The notes: a model not told the origin generated them from the sequence alone. Counted from the first letter of the stretch, positions 41,629 through 51,112 are shown. The stretch is DNA of 64,000 nt from Aquipuribacter sp. SD81 (GCF_037153975.1 NZ_JBBAYJ010000002.1:1-64000), one strand, 5' to 3'. Made by a program: numbers and translations.

Positions 41629-41664
41629 GGAGGGCCGCCCGACTACCTCGTCGGGCGGCCCTCC
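41629..41664. terminator. Bidirectional hairpin terminator
   Basis: GGAGGGCCGCCCGAC pairs perfectly over 15 bp with GTCGGGCGGCCCTCC across a 6-nt loop. It lies between the small plus-strand gene and the convergent minus-strand beta-helix gene and can serve both. Confidence 0.8.
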
Positions 41665-41718
41665 GTCGTCCTCGGCCGTTCCGGCCGCTACCGGCCCGGT
41701 GGACCGGTCACGGGTCCG

Positions 41719-42753
41719 TCAGCCGTTGCCCGGCACGAGCGCCTGACGCTGCGGGGTGGCCGCCGCGTCCTTCTCGGCCGCGCCGCGACGCTGCTCGATG
41801 CGCTGCTGGAGCTCCTCGCCGCGCTGCGCCGAGACCTCCTCGGCCAGCTCCTGCGACTGCAGGGACATGGTCGAGCGCTGGGCGATCGAGGCCTCCGCGT
41901 CGTCCGCGGCGAACTCGAGGGCGATCTCGCCACGGACGCGGTTGCCCGAGCCCGTCGGCAGCGGGTCGTTGCCCGAGCCGGTGAGGTCACCCGCGACGAT
42001 GTTGTTCGAGATGTCGAACCCGTCCGTCGCGGAGTTGTTGACGAAGGAGACGTTGCCGCCCCAGTAGCTCGCGCCCTCGCACGCCGAGAGCTCGCTGCTC
42101 CCGCCGATCTGCAGGACCGAGCCGTTGCCGCGGTACTCGGCGTCGCCGTAGATCTCGCTCTCGCAGACGATGCCGCCGAGCTCGTTGTTGCGCACGGTCA
42201 GCGCACCGTCGATGACGGTGTCGAACAGGTCGGTGTAGACACCGTTGACGGAGAAGAGCGAGCCGAGCTCGGCCGACTCCACGAACACCTCACCGGCGCG
42301 GCTGTCGAGCGAGGCCGCGTCGGTGTCGAACACGTACAGGAACGGGTCGTACTCGGTCGTGCCGCGCGCCCGCTGCAGCAGCGCACCGGACACCTCCGAC
42401 CCCTCGAGGTAGAGGCCGAACTGGTCGCGGCCGAGCACCTGCCCGCCGATGGTGCTGTCGATCGCGTCGACGAACGCGTCGTCGACGGCGCGCAGGTCAC
42501 CGCCGATCGTCGCGCCCTCGAGCACGAGGTCGGCCCCGGCCGCGACGCGGACGCTGCCGGACACCGTCGTCCCGACGAGGACGCACGACCGGTCGGCCGG
42601 GACGACGAGGTCGCCCGGGACCGTCACGGCCCCGGCCTCGCCGGTGCAGCGGGTGGTGAGCGCCGCCGACGCCGGCTGAGCGACGACGACGAACGTGGTG
42701 GCGGCAGCGATCGCCGCCGAGGACGCCAGGACGGCGTACTTGGAGATGTGCAC
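41719..42753 (-). CDS. Secreted beta-helix-like protein of unknown function
   Basis: A 344-residue exported protein. The signal peptide is about 1-31 (ASSAAIAAATTFVVVAQPASA|ALT). Residues about 35-270 consist of short irregular repeats (GDLVVPADRSCVLVGTTVSGSVRVAAGADLVLEGATI; GNVSFVNNS; FDISNNIVAGDL) whose alternating V/L and N/G pattern points to a right-handed beta-helix with asparagine ladders. Two Cys pairs are possible. The last 70 residues are charged and helical (LAEEVSAQRGEELQQRIEQRR). I know no characterised homologue; adhesion or surface layer roles are guesses. The GTG start lies in the arm of a small hairpin that also holds the ribosome-binding site. Confidence 0.78.
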   Translation of the reverse strand: MHISKYAVLASSAAIAAATTFVVVAQPASAALTTRCTGEAGAVTVPGDLVVPADRSCVLVGTTVSGSVRVAAGADLVLEGATIGGDLRAVDDAFVDAIDSTIGGQVLGRDQFGLYLEGSEVSGALLQRARGTTEYDPFLYVFDTDAASLDSRAGEVFVESAELGSLFSVNGVYTDLFDTVIDGALTVRNNELGGIVCESEIYGDAEYRGNGSVLQIGGSSELSACEGASYWGGNVSFVNNSATDGFDISNNIVAGDLTGSGNDPLPTGSGNRVRGEIALEFAADDAEASIAQRSTMSLQSQELAEEVSAQRGEELQQRIEQRRGAAEKDAAATPQRQALVPGNG

Positions 42754-42773
42754 TTCGGGACCCCTTCGAAGTG
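42751..42773 (-). promoter_or_regulatory. Hairpin enclosing the RBS and start codon of the beta-helix gene
   Basis: CACTTCG at 42751-42757 pairs with CGAAGTG at 42767-42773 (7 bp, 9-nt loop). In the mRNA the AAGGGG ribosome-binding site is in the loop and the GTG start in the stem. It could tune translation; it may also be chance. Confidence 0.35.
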
Positions 42774-42958
42774 GTGGGTTATGGAGTTGGAACGGGACGC
42801 ACCTTTCCTGTCACGGGCTGTGAGGTCAAGCAAACTCAGCGGATACTTTTGCCGACGTTCCGGTTACTCACCGGTACCCGCGCCCCGGCCGGCACCGGGA
42901 CGGTCACCGGCCGCCGCGACCGGGAAGAGGCAGCCGGTCCCCGTCGTTGCCGCCCGCC

Positions 42959-43881
42959 GTGAGAGCAGCCTTCTACGACCGCTACGGCGACCCGACGTCC
43001 TCCAGGTGGGCGAGCTGCCCGACCCGGTGACGGGCCCGGACGACGTCGTCGTCCGCGTCGCCGCCGCCGGCGTCAACCCCGTCGACTGGAAGGTCCGCCA
43101 GGGCCACCTCGACGGCGCCTTCCCCTCGCACTTCCCCGTGGTCCCGGGCTGGGACGTCGCCGGCACCGTCGAGGCCGTCGGGCCCGCGGTGGCCGGCTAC
43201 TCCGTCGGGGACCGCGTGGTCGGCTACGTGCGGAAGGACTCCATCCAGCACGGCACGACCGCGGAGCTGGTGCGCGCCGCCACCCGGCACCTCGCGCCCC
43301 TGCCCGACGGCGCCGCGTGGGAGGCCGCGGGCGGGCTGCCGCTCGCCGGGCTGACGGCGCTGCAGTCGCTGGAGGCCGCCGGGGTGCGCGAGGGCGACAC
43401 GGTCCTCGTCCACGCCGCCGCCGGCGGCGTCGGGCTGCTCGCGAGCCAGCTGGCGCGGCTGCGCGGCGCCCGCGTCGTCGGCACCGCCAGCGAGGGCAAC
43501 CACGACGCGCTGCGCGGCTACGGCATCGAGCCGGTCGTGTACGGCGACGGCCTCGTCGAGCGGGTCCGTGACGTCGTCGGCGGTCCGGTGAGCGCCGCGG
43601 TGGACCTCGTCGGCCCCGACGCCGTCGCCGCGTCGTTCGAGCTCGTCGAGGACCGCTCCCGCGTCGTGTCGGTGACCGACGCCGCCGGCGTGCTCGGCGG
43701 CGGCGGTCGCTACGTGTTCGTGCGGCCCGACAGCGACCAGCTCGCCCACCTGGCGGGCCTGGTGGCCGACGGCTCGCTCGTCGTCGAGGTCGCGGCCGCC
43801 TACCCGCTGGAGCAGGTCGCCGACGCCCACGCGCACAGCGAGCGCGGGCACGGCCGCGGCAAGGTCGTCGTCACGCTCTGA
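42959..43881 (+). CDS. NADPH:quinone reductase / zinc-independent MDR protein, with apparent N-terminal frameshift
   Basis: A medium-chain dehydrogenase of the QOR type: VVRVAAAGVNPVDWKVRQGHL, PVVPGWDVAGTVEAVG, the NADPH loop VLVHAAAGGVGLLASQLA and a C-terminal SERGHGRGKVVV. It would reduce quinones or enones with NADPH. The natural start, GTG 42959, gives MRAAFYDRYGDP, but the rest of the protein (DVLQVGELPDP...) is in another frame. One base seems to be missing in the CCC run at 42992-42994: one more C would restore YGDPDVLQ. So this is either a recent mutation, a sequencing error, or a gene now starting at GTG 43006. The body of about 290 residues is intact. Confidence 0.75.
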
Positions 43882-44704
43882 GCGACCCGCCGGGTCCCCC
43901 TGCGACCTCGGCGCGCAGCGCCGCGCCGAGGTCTCGCATCCCCGTCATGACGGCGTCGAGGCCCGACCCGCCGAGGTCGCCCTCCGCGATCGCGGCGTAG
44001 GACAGCCGGCCGCCCGGCCCGCTGACGTGGCCGACGTCGGCCCGCACGTCGGTGTCGGTGCCGGTCTTGCCCCACCACCTGGACCCGCCGTGGGCCAGCG
44101 GGTCCAGGTGCAGGGCCGAGGCGACCATCGAGGTGTCGACGGCTGTCGTCAGCCAGCCGCGGACGCGCGCGGCGACACCGGGCCACGGCAGGTCGTCGAT
44201 CGCCACCCGGTGCACGAGCGCCGACCAGCCCGCCGCGCTGCCCTCGCTCAGGCGCGGCGGGTCACCCGGACCGCGCCGGTCGCGCACGCGGTCGAGCAGG
44301 GCGACGTCGGCGAGCCCCGCCGCGGCGGCCGTCGCGGCGACCGGCGCCGTCCCGCCGACCGCGTCCAGCAGGACGTTGGTCGCGAGGTTGTCGCTGAGGG
44401 CGGCGACGAGCACCGCGAGGTCGGCGACGGGCAGGGCCTCCGCCCGCAGGTGCTGCCACAGCCCGGAGTCGGCGACGTCGAGGTCCGTCCGCCGGGCGAG
44501 CCGCCCGTCCGCCGCCAGCCGGCCCTCCCCCATCGCCCGGGCGACCTCCAGCAGCAGCAGGAGCTTGCCCACGCTCGCGCTCGAGCGGAGCGCGTCCGGC
44601 TCGTGGGCCGCGAGCACGGCGCCCGTGCCGTCGCGCACGACCACCGACCACCGCACCCCGTCGACCGGGCCGGCGAGGGCCCGGCCGACCGCCCGCGTCA
44701 GCAC
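43871..44704 (-). CDS. Class A beta-lactamase-like serine hydrolase
   Basis: A 277-residue protein with the class A landmarks: SVGK (SxxK), SDNLATN (SDN), a Glu in RLSEGSAAGW at the place of Glu166 and KTGTD (KTG). The order and spacing fit beta-lactamase2/class A enzymes. No signal peptide is visible, which is unusual for a secreted beta-lactamase, so resistance should not be assumed; a peptidoglycan-unrelated hydrolase is possible. Its end overlaps the convergent quinone reductase by 11 bp. It starts with GTG 44704, just 44 bp after the end of the membrane gene on the same strand, so cotranscription with that gene is possible. Confidence 0.82.
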   Translation of the reverse strand: MLTRAVGRALAGPVDGVRWSVVVRDGTGAVLAAHEPDALRSSASVGKLLLLLEVARAMGEGRLAADGRLARRTDLDVADSGLWQHLRAEALPVADLAVLVAALSDNLATNVLLDAVGGTAPVAATAAAAGLADVALLDRVRDRRGPGDPPRLSEGSAAGWSALVHRVAIDDLPWPGVAARVRGWLTTAVDTSMVASALHLDPLAHGGSRWWGKTGTDTDVRADVGHVSGPGGRLSYAAIAEGDLGGSGLDAVMTGMRDLGAALRAEVAGGPGGSLRA

Positions 44705-44748
44705 GCGCGCGATCGTGCCAGGCCCTCGCCCCGGGCGTGCGGTGCGGC

Positions 44749-45366
44749 TCAGGCGCGCCGGTCCAGCCGCGCCGTCAGCAGCAGCAGCCCGACCACGAGC
44801 AGGTAGCCGCCCGCCAGCACGGCGCCGCCGTTCTGCGAGCCGAGGATCGAGGCCGGCATGACGACGACGAGCAGCGCGGCCACGGCCCGCGGGACGCGGC
44901 GCGTCCGCCACAGCGAGACCGCCAGCGCGACCGAGCCGACGAGCCACAGCGCGTTCGCGACGACGGCGACCGGCGGGAAGATCGCGAGGTCCGCGCCGTT
45001 CACGGCGCTGCTGACGGTGCCGACCGTCAGCAGGACGGTGCCGCAGGACGCGGCGACGCCGCCCCAGCGCGACCGGGCCCGGGCGGCCAGGCGCAGGTGC
45101 ACGGGCACGAGCGCCCACAGCACGAGCGAGAAGCCGACGAGGATGACGCGCGTCCGCGGGTCGATCGCCGGGTCCAGGTCCTGCGGGAAGAGCACCTGCG
45201 TGACGCCGATGGCGGCGGACAGGACGCCGGCGAGCACGGCGGCGGCGCCGCCGACCCGGTCGCGACGGCGCGTCGCGGACTCGGTGTCGACGCGCAGCGG
45301 CCGCGGGGCGCGGGCGGTCCCGGGCTGCTCGGCGGTCGTGGCGGGGGTGAGGGTGGTGCGGGTCAT
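44749..45366 (-). CDS. Membrane protein of unknown function
   Basis: A 205-residue protein with a 45-residue hydrophilic N terminus and about six hydrophobic helices (VGGAAAVLAGVLSAAIGVTQ, VILVGFSLVLWALVPVHL, VVANALWLVGSVALAVSL ...). It resembles small actinobacterial hypothetical membrane proteins; no function is visible. GAGAGG precedes the ATG, and a TAGCGT box lies at 45416-45421 on the minus strand. It is divergent from the two-component system 198 bp away. Confidence 0.72.
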   Translation of the reverse strand: MTRTTLTPATTAEQPGTARAPRPLRVDTESATRRRDRVGGAAAVLAGVLSAAIGVTQVLFPQDLDPAIDPRTRVILVGFSLVLWALVPVHLRLAARARSRWGGVAASCGTVLLTVGTVSSAVNGADLAIFPPVAVVANALWLVGSVALAVSLWRTRRVPRAVAALLVVVMPASILGSQNGGAVLAGGYLLVVGLLLLTARLDRRA

Positions 45367-45551
45367 GTCGGTGGCCTCTCGGGCTCGGGGCACCCTGGCG
45401 GTGCCGTCGACCGGGACGCTAGGAACGCGCGGGTCGGGCGGGCATCGGGCGCGGGTCGACTCCTTCCGCCTCGACCACCGGGCGGGCGGTGTCGACCTGG
45501 GTCGACCCCGGTGTCGACCCGAGGACGACGCGGACCCGGGCGGCACCGGCG

Positions 45552-45557
45552 TACGGT
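45552..45557 (+). promoter_or_regulatory. Leaderless -10 box for histidine kinase
   Basis: TACGGT followed by 6 bp and GTG 45564; selects this start over the GTG at 45489. Confidence 0.5.
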
Positions 45558-45563
45558 CCCGCC

Positions 45564-46793
45564 GTGAGCAGCAGCCCCGCCGCCGTCGCGAGCGCCCCTG
45601 CGGTCGTCGGCGCCGGCGAGCACCCGGCCGTCGCGGTGTCCCGGGTACCGCGCTGGACCACGCGGCTGGACCTCGCCGTGGCGGGGGCGCTGGCCCTGTG
45701 GGCGGTGTGCGAGGCGCTGGTCATCCCCGAGCTGCGCTCCCCCGGCGGCCTCGCCTTCGCGGTCGGCTCGACCGCGCCGCTGGTGGTGCGCCGGCGGTTC
45801 CCCGTCCTCGTCATGGTGACGGTCTGCGCCGTGCTCCTCGTCCAGTCCGCCACCGGCGGCGCGGGTGCGTCGTTCGCCCCCTTCCCGGGTCTGCTCGTCG
45901 CCTCCTTCACCGTCGCGGTGCACGTGGCCCCGCTCGTGCCGTCGCTCGTGGTGGGCGCCCTCCCGGTCGCGGCGATGCTGCTGGCCAGCCGGATCGGGTT
46001 CTTCGGCGAGCCGGGCATCGAGGTGCGCGGCGGCCTCATCCTCGTCTTCTTCGTGGGCGCGGCGTGGGCCGGTGGGCGGGTCGTGCGGCAGCGCGCGCTC
46101 GCGGTCCGGCTCGCCGAGGAGCGGCGGGTGCGCGCCGAGGCCGACGCGCGCGAGAGCCGCGCCGGCGCCGCGCTCGCCGTCGAGGCGGAGCGCGCCCGCA
46201 TCGCCCGGGAGCTGCACGACGTCGTCGCGCACGCGGTCTCCGTGGTGGTGCTCCAGACCGGCGCCGCGGAGCAGTTCCTCGACCGCGACGTCGAGCGCGC
46301 CCGCCGCCACCTCGGTCTCGCGCGGCGCACGGCCGCCGAGGCGATGACGGAGATGCGCCACCTGCTCGACGTCCTGCGGGAGGGCGAGGCGGTGTACGTC
46401 CCGCAGCCCGGGCTCGACCGCGTGCCGGACCTCGTCGCCGACGCCCGCGCCGCCGGGCTGCCGGTGTCCCTCACGACGACCGTGGAGGGGTCCCTGCCCG
46501 ACGGGCTGTCGCTCGCCGTCCACCGGATCGTGCAGGAGTCGCTCACCAACGTGCTGCGCCACGCGCCCGGTGCGCCGACGACCGTGCGGGTCGCCACCGC
46601 CGGCGACGGGGTCGACGTCGAGGTCGTCAACGGCCCCCCGCCCCGGCCCGGTGGCAGCGGGCTGTCCCGCGGCGGGCACGGCCTGCCGGGCATGGCCGAG
46701 CGCGTGCGCGTGTACGGCGGGACGCTCGCGGCCGGACCGGACGGCGAGGGCGGCTGGCGGGTCCACGCGCACGTGCCGGTCGGGCACGCGTGA
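45564..46793 (+). CDS. Sensor histidine kinase (NarL-type partner, HisKA_3)
   Basis: A 409-residue membrane kinase. About five hydrophobic helices span residues 30-170 (LDLAVAGALALWAVCEALV ... LILVFFVGAAWAGG). A coiled linker follows, then the HisKA_3 site ERARIARELHDVVAHAVSVVV with the phospho-acceptor His218. An HATPase_c domain follows, with HRIVQESLTNVLRHA (N box) and GGHGLPGMAERV (G box). It phosphorylates the response regulator whose start overlaps its stop (GTGA). There is no extracellular domain of size, so it probably senses membrane or intramembrane signals. The target genes are unknown. Confidence 0.92.
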   Translation: MSSSPAAVASAPAVVGAGEHPAVAVSRVPRWTTRLDLAVAGALALWAVCEALVIPELRSPGGLAFAVGSTAPLVVRRRFPVLVMVTVCAVLLVQSATGGAGASFAPFPGLLVASFTVAVHVAPLVPSLVVGALPVAAMLLASRIGFFGEPGIEVRGGLILVFFVGAAWAGGRVVRQRALAVRLAEERRVRAEADARESRAGAALAVEAERARIARELHDVVAHAVSVVVLQTGAAEQFLDRDVERARRHLGLARRTAAEAMTEMRHLLDVLREGEAVYVPQPGLDRVPDLVADARAAGLPVSLTTTVEGSLPDGLSLAVHRIVQESLTNVLRHAPGAPTTVRVATAGDGVDVEVVNGPPPRPGGSGLSRGGHGLPGMAERVRVYGGTLAAGPDGEGGWRVHAHVPVGHA

Positions 46794-47473
46794 GCGCCGA
46801 CCGCGGCCCCGGGGGCGCAGCCGTCCTCCGGGTCCTCGTCGCCGACGACCACGCCCTCGTGCGCTCCGGCATCAGCGGCCTGCTCGAGGCCGCGGACCTC
46901 GAGGTCGTGGCGGAGGCGGCGGACGGCGAGGAGGCGGTCCGGCTCGCGCTCGAGCTGCGCCCGGACGTCGTCGTCATGGACGTCCGCATGCCGCACGTCG
47001 ACGGGATCGAGGCGACGCGACGGCTCCGCGAGCACCCTGACGCGCCCGCGGTGCTCGTCCTCACGACCTTCGACCTCGACGAGTACGTGTACCGGGCGCT
47101 GCAGGCGGGCGCGGGTGGCTTCCTGCTGAAGGACGCCCCGCCGTCGCGCCTGGTCGAGGCCGTCCGGACGGTCGCCGCGGGCGAGGCGCTGCTCGCCCCC
47201 GCCGTCACGCGCCGCCTCATCGAGCGCTACCTGCGCGCACCCGCGGCCGGCACCGGCACCGACCCCGGCGCCCACCTGAGCGCGCGCGAGCGCGAGGTGT
47301 GGCTCCTGGTGGCGCAGGGCCTGTCGAACGCGGAGGTGGCGGCCCGGCTGTTCGTCACCGAGGCGACCGTCAAGGCGCACGTCACGCGGCTGCTCGCCAA
47401 GCTCGGCGCGCGCGACCGGGTGCAGGCCGTCGTGGCGGCCTACGAGTCGGGGGCGGTCCGGCCCGGCGGGTGA
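46790..47473 (+). CDS. NarL/FixJ-family response regulator
   Basis: A 227-residue regulator. The receiver domain spans about 13-130: VLVADDHALVRSGI, phospho-acceptor Asp64 in VVVMDVRMPHVDG, the Thr/Lys switch residues in LTTFDLDEYVYRAL and LLKDAPP. A LuxR-type HTH spans about 160-220 (LSAREREVWLLVAQGLSNAEVAARLFVTEATVKAHVTRLLAKLG). Its GTG overlaps the kinase TGA by 4 bp, so the two are translationally coupled and form one two-component system. Confidence 0.95.
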   Translation: MSADRGPGGAAVLRVLVADDHALVRSGISGLLEAADLEVVAEAADGEEAVRLALELRPDVVVMDVRMPHVDGIEATRRLREHPDAPAVLVLTTFDLDEYVYRALQAGAGGFLLKDAPPSRLVEAVRTVAAGEALLAPAVTRRLIERYLRAPAAGTGTDPGAHLSAREREVWLLVAQGLSNAEVAARLFVTEATVKAHVTRLLAKLGARDRVQAVVAAYESGAVRPGG

Positions 47474-47587
47474 CCAGCGCCCTCGGCGGCCCTCGCCCAT
47501 GTGTCCCGCCCCGTCGCTAGGGTCCCCCTCGACATCGGGAACGGGACCAGGGGCCGCACCAGGGCCGGCGGACGAAGAGGTGAGGGC

Positions 47588-50500
47588 GTGCTCGTCGTGC
47601 ACCGCGCGGAGCGCGCGACCGTGCTGGCCGACGGCCTCGCCGACGTCCTCGCCGCCCCCCTGGCGGACCCGTTCGCGACCGAGCTCGTCGCCGTCCCGGC
47701 GCGCGGGGTGGAACGGTGGCTCGCCCAGCGGCTGTCGCACCGCCTCGGCACGGCGGCCGCGACCGACGCCGGCGGTGACGGCACGTCGGGCCGGGAGGAC
47801 GGCGTGTGCGCGAACGTCGCGTTCCCGTCCCCGCGGCGGGTGCTCGACGACCTCGCCGCCGGCGCGGCGCCGGAGGCGGCGCGCGCGCTCGCCGCCTGGG
47901 ACCCGGAGCGCCTCGCGCTGCCGCTGCTGACGGTGCTCGACGCGGCGCTGCAGGAGGACTGGTGCGCGGTGCCCCGGCGGCACCTGCACGTCGGTGGCGA
48001 GCGGTCCGGTGCCCCCACCGGTCGACGGCTCAGCCTCGCCACGCACGTCGCCCGCCTCTTCGACACCTACGCCCGCTCCCGGCCCGAGGTGCTCCGACGC
48101 TGGGCCGAGGGCGAGGCGGTCCTGCCGCGGGAGGACGCCTGGGAGCCGGTCGAGGCGCACGAGCAGTGGCAGCCCCGCCTGTGGCGGCTCGTCCTCGCCG
48201 AGCTCGGCGGACCCGGACCGGTACGGCTGCGCGAGGAGGTGTGCGCGTCGGTGCGGGACCGGCCGGGCGACGTCGCCGCCCCCGCCCGCCTCCACCTGTA
48301 CGGCGTGAGCCGTCTGCCGCGCACCGACCTCGACCTCCTGGCCGCGCTCGCCGAGCACCGCGACGTGCACGTGTGGCTGCACCACGCCTCGCCGGCGCTG
48401 TGGGAGGCCGTCGCGGCGCGGCCGCCCGTGGTCCGTCGCGCCGACGACCGCACCCCGGTGCGCAACCCGCTGCTGCGCAGCCTGTCGCGCGACGTGCGCG
48501 AGCTGCAGCAGCTGCTGCGCGCCCACGTGCCGGACGCGGTCGACGTGCACCACGCGCCCGGGGCCGGCGAGCGGGACGAGCCCGCGGGCGGACCCGGCAC
48601 GCTGCTGCAGCGGCTGCGCGCCGACCTCGTCGCCGACCGGGTGCCGGCGGCACCGGTGCCGCTCGCGCCCGGGGACCGCAGCGTGCAGGTTCACGCCTGC
48701 CACGGCCGCACGCGGCAGGTGGAGGTGCTGCGTGAGGTCGTCGTCGGGCTGCTGGCCGACGACCCGACCCTCGAGCCGCGCGACGTGCTCGTCATGTGCC
48801 CCGACGTGGAGTCGTTCGCGCCGCTGCTCGCGGCCACCTTCGCCACGCGCGGCGAGACGGACGCGACGGCCCCGGTCGACGTCCACCCGGCGTCGCGGCT
48901 GCGGGTGCGGGTGGCCGACCGCGCGCTGCACCAGTCGAACCCGCTGCTCGCCGTCCTCGACCGGCTGCTCGACCTCGCCCCGGGGCGCCTCGGGGCGAGC
49001 GAGGTGCTCGACCTCGCGGGGCACCCCGCGGTGGCGCGCCGGTTCGGCCTCGACGACGACGCGGTCGAGCGGCTGCGGGACTGGGTGGGCGCGGCGGGCA
49101 TCCGCTGGGGGCTGCACCGCGAGCACCGCGCCGCGTGGCAGCTGCACCACGTCGGCGACGGCACGTGGCGGCGCGGCCTGGACCGGCTCCTGCTGGGCGC
49201 GGCGGTCGAGCAGGGTCGCGGCGCCGCCGCGGGACCCGTCGCGGGGCTCGTGCCCGTCGACGACGTCGACTCCGCCGACCTCGACCTGCTGGGCCGGGTC
49301 GCGGAGCTCCTGGACCGCCTCGACGCCGTCCACGCGGAGCTGGGCGCCACCCACCCGCCCGCGACGTGGGCGGACGTGCTCGAGCGCGCGACGCTGCGGC
49401 TCGCGGCGCCGGAGCGCGACGCCGCCTGGCAGGAGCGGCAGGTGCGCGAGGTCCTCGAGGAGGCCCTGCTGCCGGACCCCGAGGCCGCGGTGCAGGGCGG
49501 GTCGTCGCAGGGCGGGTCGACGCAGGAGGGACCGACGCTCGCGCTCGCCGAGCTGCGCCCCGTCCTGCGCGAGGCGCTCGCCGGGCGCCCGACCCGCACG
49601 GGGTTCCGCACCGGCGCGCTCACCGTCTGCACGCTCGTGCCGATGCGGTCCGTGCCCCACCGCGTCGTCGTCCTGCTCGGCCTCGACGACGGGGCCTTCC
49701 CGCGCCGGACCGTCCGGGACGGCGACGACCTCCTCACGCGGGAGCCGTGGGTCGGCGACCGCGACCCGCGCAGCGAGGACCGGCAGCTGCTGCTGGACGC
49801 GGTCGGCGCGGCCGGTGAGCACCTCGTCGTCCTGTTCACCGGGCACGACGAGCGGACCGGCGGCCCCGTCCCGCCCGCGGTGCCGCTGGGGGAGCTGCTG
49901 GACGCCGTCGACCGGACCGTCGTCGGCCCGGGCGGGTCACCGGGCCGCGAGGCGGTCACCACGCACCACCCGCTGCAGCCCTTCGACGCCCGCGCGTTCA
50001 CCCCCGGCGCGCTCGGCACCGACGGCACGGGCCGGTCCTTCGGCTTCGACCCGCGGGCGTTCCGCGGCGCGCTCGCCGCGACCGGTGACCGGCGGGCGCC
50101 GGCCCCGCTGCTCGGGGCGCCGCTGCCGGTCCCGCCGCCCGGCGACGTCGGCCTCGAGGACCTCGTCCGTCTGCTCGTCCACCCCGCGCGGCAGTACCTG
50201 CGCCAGCGCCTGCAGCTGTCCCTCGCCGAGCGCGACGACGACCCCGACGACGAGCTGCCCGTGGAGCTGGACGGGCTCGGCCGGTGGGGCGTGGGCGACC
50301 GCCTGCTCCGCGACCGGCTCGCAGGCCTCGACATCGCGACCGTCGCAGCGCTGGAGCGGGGCCGCGGCACCCTGCCGCCCGGCCCGCTGGGGACCCGCGT
50401 GCTGCAGGACGTCGGAGCGCAGGTCGAGGCGCTCGCCGCCGCGGCCGGGTTCTGGTACGCCCACGAGCCCGGCTCCCACGACGTCGCCGTCGACCTCGGG

Positions 50501-51112
50501 GACGGCACCCGGCTCACCGGCACCGTCACCGGGACGCGCGGGGACTGCCTCGTCTCGGTCGCCTTCTCCTCGCTCGCGGCCAGGCACCGGCTCACCGCGT
50601 GGGTGCGGCTGCTGGCGCTGTCCGCCGGCGCCGACGAGCGGCCGTGGCAGGCCGTCACGCTCGGCCGTGGCACGGGCCGCGACAAGGCCCGCTGCGCGCG
50701 CAGCGTGCTGGGCCCGGTCGAGCCCGGGCGCGCCCGGGTGCTGCTGGGCGACCTCGTCGACCTGCACCGCGCCGGGCTCGCCGCACCGCTGCCGCTGCCG
50801 TGCGCGACCGCCGGGGCGTACGCGGGCCGGCGCCACGAGGGCAAGCGCGTCACGATCGCCCGGACCGTCGCCGCGCAGAAGTGGGAGGACAGTCCCAACG
50901 GCTACGGCGGGGAGCAGTCCGAGCCCGAGCACGTGCTCGTCCACGGCGGGAGCGTCCCGCTCGCGGACCTCCTCGCCGCAAGCGCGACGGCGGCCGACGC
51001 CGGCAGCGCCGTCCCGCACGTGGCCGCGGAGGAGGAGGGCGACCGCTTCGGGGTGCTCGCCCGCCGGCTGTGGACCCCGCTGCTCGACGCCGAGACGCGG
51101 GACGTGCTGTGA
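47588..51112 (+). CDS. recC: Exodeoxyribonuclease V subunit gamma (RecC)
   Basis: A 1174-residue protein of the usual RecC size. The N-terminal inactive helicase fold starts LVVHRAERATVLADGLADVLAAP, then VPARGVERWLAQRLSHRLG. Later family marks are HLYGVSRLPRTDLDLLAALAEHRDVHVWLHHAS, VLVMCPDVESFAPLLAATF, FRTGALTVCTLVPMRSVPHRVVVLLGLDDGAFPRR, and GDRDPRSEDRQLLLDAV with LFTGHDERTG. RecC holds the RecB and RecD motors and reads the Chi signal. In frame, QGGSSQGGSTQEGPT is a short repeat linker near 635-650. GAGG precedes GTG 47588. The stop overlaps the recB start. Confidence 0.95.
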   Translation: MLVVHRAERATVLADGLADVLAAPLADPFATELVAVPARGVERWLAQRLSHRLGTAAATDAGGDGTSGREDGVCANVAFPSPRRVLDDLAAGAAPEAARALAAWDPERLALPLLTVLDAALQEDWCAVPRRHLHVGGERSGAPTGRRLSLATHVARLFDTYARSRPEVLRRWAEGEAVLPREDAWEPVEAHEQWQPRLWRLVLAELGGPGPVRLREEVCASVRDRPGDVAAPARLHLYGVSRLPRTDLDLLAALAEHRDVHVWLHHASPALWEAVAARPPVVRRADDRTPVRNPLLRSLSRDVRELQQLLRAHVPDAVDVHHAPGAGERDEPAGGPGTLLQRLRADLVADRVPAAPVPLAPGDRSVQVHACHGRTRQVEVLREVVVGLLADDPTLEPRDVLVMCPDVESFAPLLAATFATRGETDATAPVDVHPASRLRVRVADRALHQSNPLLAVLDRLLDLAPGRLGASEVLDLAGHPAVARRFGLDDDAVERLRDWVGAAGIRWGLHREHRAAWQLHHVGDGTWRRGLDRLLLGAAVEQGRGAAAGPVAGLVPVDDVDSADLDLLGRVAELLDRLDAVHAELGATHPPATWADVLERATLRLAAPERDAAWQERQVREVLEEALLPDPEAAVQGGSSQGGSTQEGPTLALAELRPVLREALAGRPTRTGFRTGALTVCTLVPMRSVPHRVVVLLGLDDGAFPRRTVRDGDDLLTREPWVGDRDPRSEDRQLLLDAVGAAGEHLVVLFTGHDERTGGPVPPAVPLGELLDAVDRTVVGPGGSPGREAVTTHHPLQPFDARAFTPGALGTDGTGRSFGFDPRAFRGALAATGDRRAPAPLLGAPLPVPPPGDVGLEDLVRLLVHPARQYLRQRLQLSLAERDDDPDDELPVELDGLGRWGVGDRLLRDRLAGLDIATVAALERGRGTLPPGPLGTRVLQDVGAQVEALAAAAGFWYAHEPGSHDVAVDLGDGTRLTGTVTGTRGDCLVSVAFSSLAARHRLTAWVRLLALSAGADERPWQAVTLGRGTGRDKARCARSVLGPVEPGRARVLLGDLVDLHRAGLAAPLPLPCATAGAYAGRRHEGKRVTIARTVAAQKWEDSPNGYGGEQSEPEHVLVHGGSVPLADLLAASATAADAGSAVPHVAAEEEGDRFGVLARRLWTPLLDAETRDVL

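Noticed and set aside
43871..44704. True antibiotic-resistance beta-lactamase
   Set aside because: Motifs fit class A, but there is no export signal or resistance context, so only the fold is claimed.
45419..49846. A 1475-codon open frame on the minus strand across the two-component system and recC
   Set aside because: It is antisense to well-conserved genes, has no domain and shows the Arg/Ala/Gly/Pro composition of a GC-rich shadow frame.
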